Position numbers and translations under genes: made by a program. A DNA stretch of 64,000 nt, from NCBI GenBank assembly GCA_024500155.1, contig CM044874.1, forward strand, positions 45,420,384 through 45,484,383. Direction: 5' to 3'. Below are positions 1 through 11,427 of this stretch, one piece after another. The DNA comes from Chenopodium formosanum. Its lineage: Eukaryota > Streptophyta > Magnoliopsida > Caryophyllales > Amaranthaceae. The notes beneath the pieces were generated by a model. It made no database searches. It was not told where the DNA came from and was given only the letters and a program-made list of their open reading frames with translations. The stretch's first letter is position 1. Each line of letters opens with the position of its first letter.

Positions 1-77
1 ATAAGATTGTAGGCGGTCAGCTCTTCGACCACCAAGAACCGGATGGTCATGTGTCGATCGCTACCTTTTTCCCCCAA

Positions 78-278
78 TCAGATAGGAAAATCAATGCGTC
101 TGATTGGATGCACAACGCCTCCCCCAACACCTACAAGGGGATGGGAGACATGCATTATACTATCCGGCCTATATTTAAGGTTAGAAAGACATTTGCGGCT
201 GATGATGTATGAGGAACTTCCTGTGTCAATCAAGAAGTAACCAACTAATTGGTTGGCCACTTTACATTCTATGACCAC
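78..278 (-). pseudogene. Retroviral-type aspartic protease fragment
   Basis: The 66-residue minus-strand frame contains LIDTGSSSYII, matching the DT/SG active-site loop of retropepsins. In the family this enzyme cuts the gag-pol polyprotein inside virus-like particles. It is followed by a glycine-rich stretch (VGVGGGVV) that fits the flap region. Only the N-terminal half of the domain is in frame; the rest and the RT lie left of the window or are frame-disrupted. It sits directly downstream, in element sense, of the gag remnants. Confidence 0.75.
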
Positions 279-411
279 AGGGTCATCATGTGGCCGACGG
301 ACTTTGCCCTTTGTACTTTTTGGTGATGATCACTTCGGGGAAGGCGGATGTGCTAGCCGCCTATCCCTCATCAACAGAATGGACCATCTTTCTTAGATGG
401 TCCTTGTTGCC

Positions 412-732
412 CTAGATGGTCGGACCACCACCGGCGAATCCACCTGCTATCGTATAAACTGGTTCCTCATCCGTTTCAGAGCTGATAGCAGGTTGGGGAG
501 TCTTTTTAGTCGATTGCCTAGGATTCGATTTTGAAGCCACTTTGGACTTCATATAAGATTTCATTACTCCTTTGTTGGCAAGGCGGTCAAGTGTCCTCTT
601 GAGGCTAAAGTAGTCGTTTGTGTCATGGACGACATCCTCATGATAGTGACAGTACTTGTTCTTGTTCCGATTTTTAGCGGAACCTTTCAAAGGAGTCGGC
701 TTTTCTAGAGTCAGCCGATCCTTAATCTCCAT
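412..732 (-). pseudogene. Gag C-terminal / spacer fragment of the Tat-like element
   Basis: This 106-residue frame contains YCHYHEDVVHDTNDYFSLKR, which resembles the CxxH...HxTxxC type Zn-binding segment before the protease of Tat elements. The final Cys position reads Tyr here (NDYF), so metal binding is probably lost. It ends in YTIAGGFAGGGPTI, a glycine-rich linker typical of the region before the protease. It is separated from the gag core by a frame break. Confidence 0.6.
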
Positions 733-924
733 GAGGATGGAGTAGCTGTCCTTGTGGAACTCGTACCTTGGAACGTACGACTTCCACTCTTTGTTTTTCT
801 TCTAGGCCGGTTGATAAGAGTTATCAACCGCCCAAATCTGTTTTTTCTTTTTGCTCTATTATGGTTTTAGAGACGGCTAAGCAGGCCGACTCTCCTTCTG
901 TCGGTCACACATCTTAGAGTTCGA

Positions 925-1224
925 CTATTTATTAGAGGAGTATAGCTCGGTCACCTTTATATAAGCGTCCGCCTTGATAAAGGCTCCTTGGAGGGTGAAG
1001 ATTTTCTTGCAGACAAGTTCAAACATGAAAGTCGACCCGTCCTTCAGACCTTTAAAAAAGTCTGTATAAGCCACTTTGTCGGACAATCCTTGGATCTGGA
1101 TTCTCACCAGATTGAACTGCCTGACGTATGATCGCAGCCCCTTTCTATCTCCCTGCTGCACATGCCCTAGATCAAGGCTCGTTTTCTTTGAAGGGATGCT
1201 CATAGAGAAGTTAGAAGCAAACAA
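925..1224 (-). pseudogene. Gag core fragment (Retrotrans_gag-like)
   Basis: A 99-residue minus-strand frame reads LRSYVRQFNLVRIQIQGLSD followed by a short helical tail. This fits the capsid-like segment in which gag chains end with 'L..Y..RF......I.GLSD..A...F..GL'. The product would have formed the particle shell. It is open only locally: the link to the gag N-terminus at 2023-2331 crosses several breaks. Plus-strand frames over 1357-1619 are shadows of this gag region. Confidence 0.6.
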
Positions 1225-2022
1225 GAACGCAAGCGTCTTATAGTTGTTTATACGACCAGCCAGCAGATTGCCAAACCACTACTGGGCTATGCCCTTCAGT
1301 GTGGTTGGGAATCATCGACACCAGGCGACATCATCCAACCCCTGTAAGTACATGAGGTGGGTGTATGCCAAGAGGTGGTCTTTTGGGTTGGAGGTACCAT
1401 CATAGGTTCCAACTATTATATTTTTCACCTTGGCCGGCTGTTCAGCCTCGGCTATTTCCCTGGAGAATGTCGAGGGTTGTTCCCCAAGGTTTTATTGCCA
1501 AAGCTGCCATTCCAAAGACTGAAAGTTGTATGTCGCCTGTCCTCCAAAGAACGCAGGGTGGATGTAGGGCAAAGAAGGCGGTTTGTATAAAGGTTGTGCC
1601 ATATTATGCGTCGAGTTGATTACATGAGGCCTCGATTGTACAAGAGGGCCGTTTGATGGAGTCCATGGTATCGAATGAGAATTCCTCAGAGAGGTATTCT
1701 GAAAGCTATCGTGATAAGTCGACGTAGAAGCCGACTTCGACAGCTACTGATTCCTTAGCTGGTCAATGTACTAACGAGCATCAGGAAAGGTTTTTTTGCT
1801 ACCATCCGGTTGTGCGTGCCGAACGACTTTTCTTGTCACTGTTTCTGGGAAACAAAGTCTTGACAGATTAAACTGGGGCTGAGCCTTCTCCTTTGGAGCA
1901 AGATGAGGAGTCGGATGTCGGTCCCGGACCGACTTTTTCTTTACAGATTGAGCAAGCTTAGTGGGCCACTGTTCCTTTCTGGGAGCAGTCGTCCGCTTGT
2001 TGATTAGTCCCTTAATTTCACC

Positions 2023-2331
2023 CTAGAGGCTACTCATGAGCTTCATGAGCTCATTACGAGTGACTAGGGCTGATCCTGCCACCTGGGAGGCATCAGCCGG
2101 TTGCCCCGAGGGCTTACTTGAGGGTCTAGGGGGCCTTCTAGGACCCGCCTGGTTAGCACTGTGCTCCCGCCTGTCTTTGTGATGGAGGCGCTTAGATATA
2201 AGTGACCCGTTTGGGGCCACATAGGTTTCGACATCTCCATCGTCACCTAAGTCATGGTCCGTGTAGACCTCAATTTCATCTAGAGGCGGGGTGGTCTCTT
2301 GAGGCAGCACACGTTGTTCTTGAGAAGCCAT
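2023..2331 (-). pseudogene. Gag N-terminus of the Tat-like element
   Basis: The frame begins MASQEQRVLPQ at 2331 and ends in a TRNELMKLMSSL segment, a low-complexity polar N-terminus usual for Tat gag. The start is supported by its position just after the PBS-like sequence at 2345-2362. The frame stops at 2023, earlier than a normal gag, so the protein is truncated. Confidence 0.65.
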
Positions 2332-2344
2332 CTTAGAGGTACTC

Positions 2345-2362
2345 TCCCCACAGACGATGCCA
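2345..2362 (-). other. Primer-binding site of the Tat-like element
   Basis: On the minus strand the sequence TGGCATCGTCTGTGGGGA lies between the LTR and the gag start. It is close to the TGGCGCCGTCTGTGGGAA-type sequence found at this place in many plant Tat elements. It would pair with a tRNA 3' end to prime minus-strand DNA synthesis. Confidence 0.6.
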
Positions 2363-2369
2363 AATATTT

Positions 2370-2893
2370 TGGGGTTTTTTGTGTCCCTCGAAAGAGTTAC
2401 AACTCTAGACTGGATTCAACAAGGACGCTTATAGCTGCAAAACAAATGGAGCACCGAATGGTCGATGGTTTGCCTCCGAAGATTAAGTTAGTACGGTATT
2501 CGGAATAAAACGTGCGGAAATTAAGTTATCTGCTCGAATTCCAAGCTCAGGTGCTGTTTGTTTCTTGAGAACGACAGCTCAATAATGATTACAAAAGGTA
2601 AAGTGTCCCCATAAATGAGGGGAATGTCCCTATTTATAGGGTCCTTAGAAAGTGTGCCCTCCCTAGGGTTTGATGACCTAGGAATTAAGCGCTCCTTGGG
2701 ATTAGGCTTGAAAGCCGCCATTCCGAGGGAGCTATATCTTCTTGACACTTGTCACCATTTGGAAGGTCCAAGCTGGCGCTCCTTCCAGTGACACATGTAA
2801 GGCTCTGATTGGGCCACTTGCCCGGGTATAAAATACCCAAAACAGGGACCAAGTGAGAAAGTTGTCCTCACTTAACCATGTGACACTTGTTAC
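2370..2893 (-). repeat. 5' LTR (3' part) of the Tat-like element
   Basis: This is the non-coding DNA upstream of the PBS on the minus strand. It includes a TATAAATA box on the minus strand at 2631-2638. The upstream end is interrupted at 2894 by the LARD-like LTR, so the start of this LTR is not seen. The LTR-PBS boundary is approximate, because no clean CA end is visible. Confidence 0.55.
2631..2638 (-). promoter_or_regulatory. TATA box of the Tat-like LTR
   Basis: TATAAATA reads on the minus strand inside the LTR, about 270 bp upstream of the PBS. That is a reasonable place for the start of the genomic RNA. Confidence 0.5.
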
Positions 2894-4112
2894 TGTTGGG
2901 GTTTGGTGAGTCTGACTTACCACAGAAACAAACCCCAAAACAAGACCACACTCGCAAAAAAAAAACCATAAACATAATTGAATTAATCACAAGGTTAAGA
3001 TAAAACGATTACCTTTAGAGCGTGCTTCGCCCGACCGCTTGGGCTCTTACTTGAAAGCTAGCTTTGAAATTATAAAGACTCTGACGATGATCCACTGGCA
3101 AGAACGATCACCAACAAGGCCCAATGTCTTGGGGTTAGCAAGACCCGATCGATAAATCCGAGTAATTCAGTTCAAAGGCTTTCACTAAATGTGATACCTT
3201 TTCCAACTTTTGAGTTCAAAGGTTTCACTAACATGTGATCCCTTTTCCAACTCTTACTCAAGAAAAAAATCCCAAGCCATCCCTTGGCTATTTTAAGGAA
3301 AGCTTCCTTGTGAATTCCACTCATCTTTCAATGTGGGACTTTTTCACAAAAAGATCCCACATGGAAAGATTGGTGAATTCAACCCTTATTTAAATAAACC
3401 ACGGAATAAGTAACAATTGTCACATGGTTAGGTGAGGACCACTCTCTCACTTGGTCCCCATGGACTCACATGCATTGTGACCTAACCATGTGCCCCCCAA
3501 CCTTGAGCCCCAAGTTGGATTCGGTTGGGCCACTTACTTTAGGCCCGTGTCCATGACCCGTCACCCGGGTCCACGACCCCATGCAACATGCCCTGCCACC
3601 AAGGCGTGCTGCCAACGTGGCGCACTGCCACGTGGCACGCTACCACTTGGTGGCTGCTGCCACTTGGTGGATGCCACGTGCGCTGCCACGTGGCGTGATG
3701 TCATGTGTGTTGCCACGTGGCACACTCCTTTTTAGCGCGCTTTCCTTGTTTTTTGCTTGGCTAGGGTTTTTGCTTGTTACTTGATGCATTTTCCCGTCTC
3801 GCCAATTCTTAAATTTTAGCTCGACATTTGAGATTCTCCGACGCTCGGTTTCGAGGATCCAAGCTCGAATTTCCGACGTCTAAATATAAATTACTCGATC
3901 GACTTATTAATTAATTCTGAATTATTTTTTCGCTTTGGCTCGTTAGTCCCTTGGGTGTGACCCAAAGGGTTCAGTCAAGATTAAGCTATAATATTAATTA
4001 TGCATTAATATTACTGATCAGAAGCGGCCTCCACCCCGGCATTCCGATCACTTGACCTCACTGAATATATTAGCTTTCTAATACACTTGTTCGAAGGACA
4101 CTATTCCTTTCA
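2894..4112 (-). repeat. 3' LTR of the minus-strand LARD
   Basis: The ends match the reverse complement of the plus LARD LTR: TGTT at 2894 (LTR end, AACA) and TTTCA at 4112 (LTR start, TGAAA). It is diverged from the inner copy, especially in the GC-rich patch at 3575-3735. There it has GCCACGTGGC palindromes instead of the plus copy's GC motifs. Confidence 0.8.
3575..3735. repeat. GCCACGTGGC palindrome array
   Basis: Within this LTR the perfect palindrome GCCACGTGGC occurs at least three times, with several degenerate relatives (ACGTGGCG, CCACTTGGTGG, GCCACGTGCG). The core CACGTG is the G-box recognised by plant bHLH and bZIP factors, so the array could act on transcription. It could equally be a neutral repeat. 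The surrounding LTR is AT-rich. Confidence 0.6.
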
Positions 4113-4138
4113 GTCTCCTACTTGTTCTTTAGGACAAG
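4113..4138 (-). other. Polypurine tract of the minus LARD
   Basis: On the minus strand the DNA next to the LTR reads AAGAACAAGTAGGAGAC. It corresponds to the ACAAGTGGGAGAT tract of the plus copy at 42632-42644. Such tracts prime plus-strand DNA synthesis, and this wording is common in plant Copia elements. Confidence 0.6.
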
Positions 4139-7100
4139 TTTGCTTTTAGTGTATAGCCCATTTCTTATGTTGCTTAATGCCTCTTCAAGAACTATAAGGT
4201 AAGATTTATTTTTCATCCTTATTACGTCCACAAATGTTTCTCGATTTCGAGTCCAACTATCAATAAACTAATGATTTCTAAAATCTATCAGAGCACGACC
4301 ATGCATTTTTACAGTCTCGCTCTACGAGAGGTCTTGTAAACAACAAATACATCTTCCCTTTTTTAGTTGGAGGACATTTCCAGTCTTGTAATGTAGCTTC
4401 TCTTACTAAAAAGACCTAGCCGCCCGAGTGATGTAGTTATGATCCCGCAATACGACAGACTTTTGACAATCATCAAAGAGGACTAGTACTCAAACAAGAA
4501 AGATCACAATACTCAAGGTCAAGGAAAAAGGTTCTGATAGCCATATTGAGAAGTATACTTATGATGATTTTTAATCTCTCAAAGTATTCTCATAGGTCGA
4601 TCCAGTATTGTTCTAAACCAACACTTGTGCAAATAATTCATGACGATCATGTTCTTGTAGCATAAGAAACGGTGCTCTAAATTAAACTACACACTAATCT
4701 CAACTGGTTATTAATCGTCCATCGTTTAAAGGACCTCTATTAGGGATAATTTTTTATTATAATATTCAATGTTCACAAAATAGGTGTTTCCTTACTAAGA
4801 CTAGTCTTGATACCCTATTTTGAATATTTTAAGAATCGAATGGACTCAATATTTAATTCTAAACCACAATTAAATAGCAAACGGAGTGATAAAAAATTGC
4901 ATGAAATTTTACATTACTCCAAAACCTAAATGGTTCATCTGATGATAAATGATTTTTTCGAATGTTTTAAGAGTAACACGCTATATAAAACATTTATAGA
5001 AATCACACCCATACCTAATATGCTTGATTTCTTTCATGCAATTGTGAATGTTGTCGTTCACTTATTGCATAGGTTTAGTTATAATTATTTTGCTAATCTT
5101 AGCATCTTCATTACTGATCACTTTCATAATAAAATGATAAAATTTGAGAGTGCCATGGATTATATGCGATTTAGGATTTATTATCCATGTGATGGCTCTC
5201 ACTCATTTTCATGATTGAGATCTTTAACTTGACAACCTACAATAATTAACGTTCAACAACAAACTTTCTATAGAACAACTTCTTTATTATTCCCTTTAAA
5301 TCAAAAAAATTCTCAACATATATTTTAGTAGACTTCCTGATGATGCTTTGCTTGGGTTTCACTACAAACGGCTCACAATGATTTGGGATACCCTAATCAC
5401 TTGTGATCATGGAAATTTACTTTAAATTCCAGCACATTACACATGGATGCACATCAATGTTACCATTCTCAAGCCACAACTCATTGTTAGCTCGTGATTA
5501 TAAACGGCTTCCTCGTTAAGGGTATAATCCTTGTTAAGGTTTGTGCTTGCAACATCAATTCTAAAATTGTATTTATTTCCACAATTTAAGAACTCATCCT
5601 GTTACTTATCCACAAGTACTTGGATGTTCTTGGGCATAATCTAACGATCTATTACATAGATTCAGGTTGATTGGTACTACATACATACTTCACATGTTCT
5701 AAGTAAATAAGTCATGCGATGATTCCATATCATAGCGTACATGATGGATTAAGTTGCAGAGTAATACTCAATCTTATTCCATCCATGTGACATTTTAGCT
5801 CATTCAGTTTCATTGAGTCTTTCTTAAATTGTTCGCTATGTGATACGGTTGAAAGTCTCTTACTAGAGTCTTTCTTGTTTGACTTAGTATTTTGCCGAGC
5901 TTATACTTAGTTCAAACATTTACTTAGTTTTATACATACGGGTCGAAAGTCTTTCAAAGTCCTTCAATTCATGTTTAACACGGTAAATTCCTTTACATGT
6001 TCAAACATTTTTGTAAGTCTATACAATATATCTTAATACTCAATACGTACTAAGTATCGTCTTTTGTTTGGTCCATTGCCGAATATACTTTAAAATCTAA
6101 GCATTTAGTATTAGACAGTTATTTCACAATAGAGTTCGTAAACTTTTTGTTGGACCTTTATATAATTTACTTTTTCTCCCACTAAACTTCTTATTCATAA
6201 GAATTTATGTGTTTCTCCATAATTCAATCCTCTTTTTAACTTCATGAGAAAACATGTTCCAATTCCTATATGCAATGCTTCTCTAAATCCCATGACTTTT
6301 TCCTTAAACTTGCTTTCAAATCTAGCATTTATTTTGATTTTCAAAACCCTTTGATTATTTTCATAGTCACTTCAAAAATCCTATTTTAGGTAGGCAGTTT
6401 TCATATCTATTTTGTCGTATTTCATGTGTGCAATTTTGCTTGAACAATCACAAAAATACTTTACCATTCCGATTGGTAAGTAGGTTTTTATTAAAATCAA
6501 CTCCGTGAATTTAATTGTATCCTTTTTAAAAAATCTAACTATGTATGCAGATACATTTCCATATTTGTTAGTTTTCTCCCTAAAAACTTTTTTGCAATCG
6601 ACGGGTCTTTCGCCCTTTATGCAAATTAATCAAGTTTAAAAACATGATTTTTAAACATGGAGTCTATTTCGGATTTTTATGGCCTCTAACAATTATTCTG
6701 AATTTTGATTTGTCGTAGCTATTTTACAAGAAAGTATTCCCTTACTATCTAATAGTAAATAGTATGCTTGTAAGTTTTAGGTTTATTTCTTACTTAATAG
6801 CAAATTTATAGGATTCAGTTCAAGCCTTTGGTGAGTTCTATACTTATAGGGGGTTATTGCATTAAACACCGAGTTTCAAGGCGCTTCCAAAGCCCTTTAA
6901 TTATCTTGATCTCACTCTAAATTTTATAAAGTTTTGTGAGAAATGAATTCTCTTTTAAGGCACTTGTAAAGTCCTATTGAGTATTCTTGATCAAGTATTC
7001 TCAGGAAGCCCTTTTAAGGTCTTCTAAGATTCTCAGTTCTAGTTTGTTGCTAAGCTCGATTGTCATTAAGTTCATTTTCCTCCCACTTGTCGTTTTCGAA

Positions 7101-9196
7101 ATGTGTTACTTTCCAGAAAGACACCACTTAGAGCAAGAAACACTATGTTCTCAATTAGGTTGTGGAGGTAATACCTGTGGTCTCACTTGAATGCTTACAA
7201 AGAGACATGTATATTGTCTTTGGGTAAAAGTTCGTTGTAAAACAAACAGTTAGCTCCCACTTGAGCTATCTTAACCTTTAATGAGGCATTAAGCTCCCAC
7301 TCAACCACCTTGCTCTTGCTAAGCCGGTGAGCTCCCACTGAGTCACTTAGCTCCCATTGAGCCAGTGAAATCCCACCGTGGCTAAGAGTTTTAGACATAT
7401 ACTTGAAAAAACATTTAGAATTTAATTCTATCAATAACTGAATATGGCGTCCTTTCTTAGCTTTGACATTTTGTTTAGTGTAACATTAGTCCTTTGTGCA
7501 AATCTTAAGAACTTTAAAAGAAGGGATGTGATCTATAATTGTTCGAGTCATTTTTTGAATGGCATCAAGGTCTCCGTGAAGACACACTATATTCATTTTG
7601 TAGTTATTTATTAAAATTTCAATTTCATAACTTTGTGATGGTCACACTTGGCTCAAGCAAACATTGGTCGATCTAATCTAGATGTTTTGATATTTTGCCA
7701 AGTCGATTCTGTATTTCATTGAACTCTTGAACTATTCAAGGTCAAGTTTGTTCATATTTGATTAATACAGCCATATTCTTTTAAATTCTTTGTGAAATGT
7801 TGAAGTAAATGAATCCTCTTTAGCTTTTGGAGTCAATTGTCTATACCAAGAACAATAGTTATTTACTTTATCAGTTTCAACAAGTAAGACTTGCTTGTCT
7901 TAGAACGATTCCGAATCGATTAACCGTCAAGGGCCTATCTTATAGAGCCTTGAGTATGTTCCTGTCAATGTGAAATTGCTAAAGATGTTCAGAACGCAAA
8001 TCATGCTCATGACTTTGACTTTCGCTAGTTTATCATGTTAAGAAAATGTTTGTTTATAATCAAGCAGCCTTGACTCATGGCTTAGATAACCATGCCATCC
8101 AAATAAATTCTCAACTATTGCTTTTTACTTTGAATTTGAGTCTTTCCGTATGTTAATGGATCAATTGCTGATTATGGAACACAATAATCATTTATTTGTT
8201 CCAGCCTTATCTTAAAGGTCTTTAAACAAAGTATACGACCTTACAACTGATGTAGCACCACTTGCTTCATTCTAAGTTTGTAAGTCGATAACTTAGCTTA
8301 TCTTCATTAGTTTGAGGTCACTTTCAAAGTGGAACACTCGAGCAGGATTCGATACTTTGTGAAGATAATGAGTTGCTAAGTTAACTTCAATAACATGAAT
8401 TCTATAGTAAAAATGGAATCTCATTCTTTTTCTTTGTTCCTCATTTCCTATATTTCTTATCATACTTTATCTAATAATCTTTAAAAACCATTTCTTTAAG
8501 AGTCGTTGACATTTATACTTTGTTAGGCATAATTAAGCATCTAATGCACCGTAAAACAAAGTTCCATTTTTTCCTTTAATTCACGCTTAAATTACTACAT
8601 CAATGAGTCCTACTCATCTATGTATAAATTGAAAAGATATGTTGGTTGTCAATATTGACAATTTGAGTTTGCAACCCAATACTTCATGTTTTATCAAAAC
8701 TACCTAGTATTTTAAATACATGATGTCCAACCGTCCTTTTGGACTTTGTTATAAAAATCATTTTTGAGAATTGTATTTTAGAAATGCTTTACTTTTCTTT
8801 GAGAACCATTCTCAAAGATTTCCTTTACCTATCATGGAAAACAATATAGTTTGATTCAGAATTCTACATATATAAGTGCAAAGTATAACCATTTATCAAG
8901 TAAATAACATAATAAGTTTGTAAATTAAAAGGTATTCATGCAAATTTTCAATTTTATTAAACGTCTTATCCACGCATTAAATTTGTCACCATTTGGTAAG
9001 AACAAGTCGATTCCAAGATCCAATGAAAAAAAAAGTGGTTAAGCATGCTTTGTCTTGTCTTAACACTCAATCTCCTGAGATAAGCAACGCTTTGGTAATG
9101 GCTCCAAGCCACTCTTGGTTGAATAAATTGTCGCATCTAATTCTCTCTCAACAATTTATTCACTTTGCCACGACATGTTAGGACTCCATCACTCAT
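4139..9196 (-). other. Non-coding internal region of the minus LARD
   Basis: This is AT-rich DNA without gag or pol motifs on either strand. It aligns by eye with the plus copy in inverse order; for example 8990-9190 matches 37620-37810. It contains a degenerate series of CTCCCACT repeats at about 7253-7380, the counterpart of the 19-bp array at 39420-39530. I see no host gene in it. Confidence 0.6.
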
Positions 9197-10919
9197 TGTA
9201 GACACCTATTTTTGTCTCCCCAAAACCAAATCCGGTGATGAATACCTTTCACGTCGAATCATAATAGAATGAAGTGAAAGTGTGGAAGGTCTGGTGTTGT
9301 GTTTTGTTTTTATTAAAAATCTCTGTTTCTGTTTTCGAAAACTTATTCTATTATATGAAAATAGCAAATCCATTTTAGTTTGGTCCATAACAAGGGTTCA
9401 ATAATAGTGTAGTTGGATAGGGCTCAAAAATAGCTTTCCAACGATATATTAAATGCCCAATTCCATTGAATAATGAGGAAGTTATGGCCAAATTACTAAA
9501 CTGGGCCCAATTTGACCTTTATACGTGGCCCAATGATCTCCAGGAGGGCCTATTATGAATTATCATTCCTAATGAAATTAGGATTGATTCCTAATGGGAT
9601 TAGGATTGATTATTAAGTTTTATGAGTTTTATTTGGAATAAAAGAAGTGTTTTATGTGAAATTATGATTTTACCCTTTGTACGGACTTTTACGACTTGAT
9701 TTTATCAAATATTGAAAACGCATGGAAAAAACCTTCTTCAGCGCCTGGCGATAGGACTTGTTGTTGGCGATAGAGGCGTGTTTTATTCCTTTTCAAACTC
9801 TATTCTTTTTATCAAATCCGGACTATTTCATTAAAAATAGCGTCCTTAGACTTTCGTTTTTTTCTCACCAACTCTCATCAAGAATTTCTCGAATCTCTCT
9901 CTTTCTAAACTAGCATTTTACAAACAAAATTCCGCATTCACAAGATCTAGACACACCTTCCAAATTCAAAGTGGCCTTCTCCCTAGACGTGAAAGGTTTG
10001 ATATTTCTGAGGGTTTGGTCCCAAATCTCTATTTCAATTATTTAATTTAATTGTTTATTTTATTCCTTGAAGTTACTAACGCACGTATTTTGTTATTACA
10101 AAGATATATGAGGCATCAAATTAAGTTCTTTAAGTGTTTAATTCATATTATAATATAGAAATCATGTTTAGGTTGTTATTCCTAGTATCATGTTAAGATG
10201 TTTTTCTTAGTATGATGTTTAGGGTAAAGTAAGTTCCTTATATCCATTATGGTTCTTGTGATGTTTTCTTTTTTCTTTCCTAATGTCATTTAGTATCAAT
10301 TTAGGGCTAAAGCTTCGATCTTTATTGTTTAGTGACATGCTAGGGTTTTTTATGAATCTTGTTAGTATCATGTCTAGGTTCTTGATATTAATATTATGAT
10401 TTATTTTTAACATGATTATGGTTGTTATTATGATTATTATTACGATGATCATTATTATTATGTTGCTTTATATTTATTGTTATTGCTTAATCACCTTTTA
10501 TGCATGTTTTAAGGGAATTTGTACTTGTAATCACGCTTAATAAGATAATTAATAATCTTGTTTAGATTAATTTGATTATAATTCAAGTGATCGCCAATAA
10601 TAAATTTATTTGTGCATTAATATTCAACCAACATAGATTAAAAAGGTTTAGGGTAAACCTAATTATTTCATTGATGAGTGGCATTTATGCCACGGTTAAG
10701 GTTCATTTTGATGGTCATTTTCCCATATTTGCGGCTTGTTTGCATCCTTTTCTTTGCACTTAGTTCCCTTTCCCTTTATGCATCTTATTTCCTAGATTTT
10801 TCCCTTTTTCCTACTCTTTACTTTGATTTCCATGCTTATGCTTTGTAGGAACCATCGGGGTTTTCAAGAGGAGGAAGATAAGCTCAAGGAAAGCTGAAGG
10901 AAGCAAGATTCAGAAGAGG

Positions 10920-11140
10920 TTCGGCCGAACCTCCTGAAGGTGTGGCCGAACAAGGGTGTGGCCGAACCTGCTCAGTGGTCCGGCCGAACGTCGAGGCAGA
11001 GTCAAGAAGCAATTTGGCAATTTTGCAGGAGTGGTCGAACCTCAGAAGTTGACCAGACAAGGATCAGGGAGGTTCGACCGAACCCACCCATGGTTCAGGC
11101 GAACCTACCCTGTAGTCCGGCCGAACCTACCCAATGTTCG
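10920..11140. repeat. GTTCGGCCGAAC motif array
   Basis: The octamer GGCCGAAC and its palindromic form GTTCGGCCGAAC recur about seven times, exactly or nearly so, over some 220 bp. The position matches that of the GC-rich CGCGGGCGCGG patch in the related LTR at 20375-20665. The apparent proteins across it are low-complexity shadows. Confidence 0.65.
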
Positions 11141-11427
11141 GTCGGACCACTCCTCTATTTTAGCTGGTTCTGTACAGAATATATAAGTCCCATTTTAGAA
11201 CGTTTTAATGTAATTAGATTAACTTAGTTTTAACTTTCTGCACTTTTAGCTTAATCTAGAGAGAGAAACACTATTAGTCTTCATTTGGTAGAGAGAGTAA
11301 GTGTGGATTTCTTTATTAATGAACTTGGATTTTAGAGAAGAAGCTTGTTTAATCTTTTGTAGATCATCAACTTCAATTAATGAGCAATCTCTTACTCTTT
11401 CTCTTTACTGTTGCATTTAATTTTGCT

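Larger units (their letters stand above)
1..2893 (-). mobile_element. Tat/Retand-like Ty3-gypsy element, 5' part (partial)
   Basis: Reading on the minus strand, this stretch shows in order a partial LTR, a primer-binding site, a gag start, gag core fragments, a Cys/His spacer and an aspartic protease with a DTGSS active site. That is the usual 5' half of a Tat-clade Ty3/gypsy element. The reverse transcriptase and integrase should lie to the left of the window. The reading frame is broken many times, so this is a dead copy. Its LTR ends abruptly at 2893, where a minus-strand LARD-like element begins. The clade call rests on the gag and protease wording and on the PBS-like sequence, judged by eye. 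Confidence 0.8.
2894..9196 (-). mobile_element. LARD-like non-coding LTR element, minus strand, cut at 9196
   Basis: This is the reverse complement of the element at 34219-43892. It contains the 3' LTR (2894-4112), a polypurine tract (4113-4138) and about 5.1 kb of internal DNA colinear with the plus copy down to roughly 37630. Neither copy has a long open frame with recognisable retrotransposon motifs, so I call it a large non-autonomous derivative. The internal DNA stops at 9196 exactly where an Ogre LTR begins (TGTAGACACC). The missing 5' part should lie beyond the Ogre element, outside the window. The small plus frame at 4930-5214 is not conserved and is probably chance. Confidence 0.8.
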
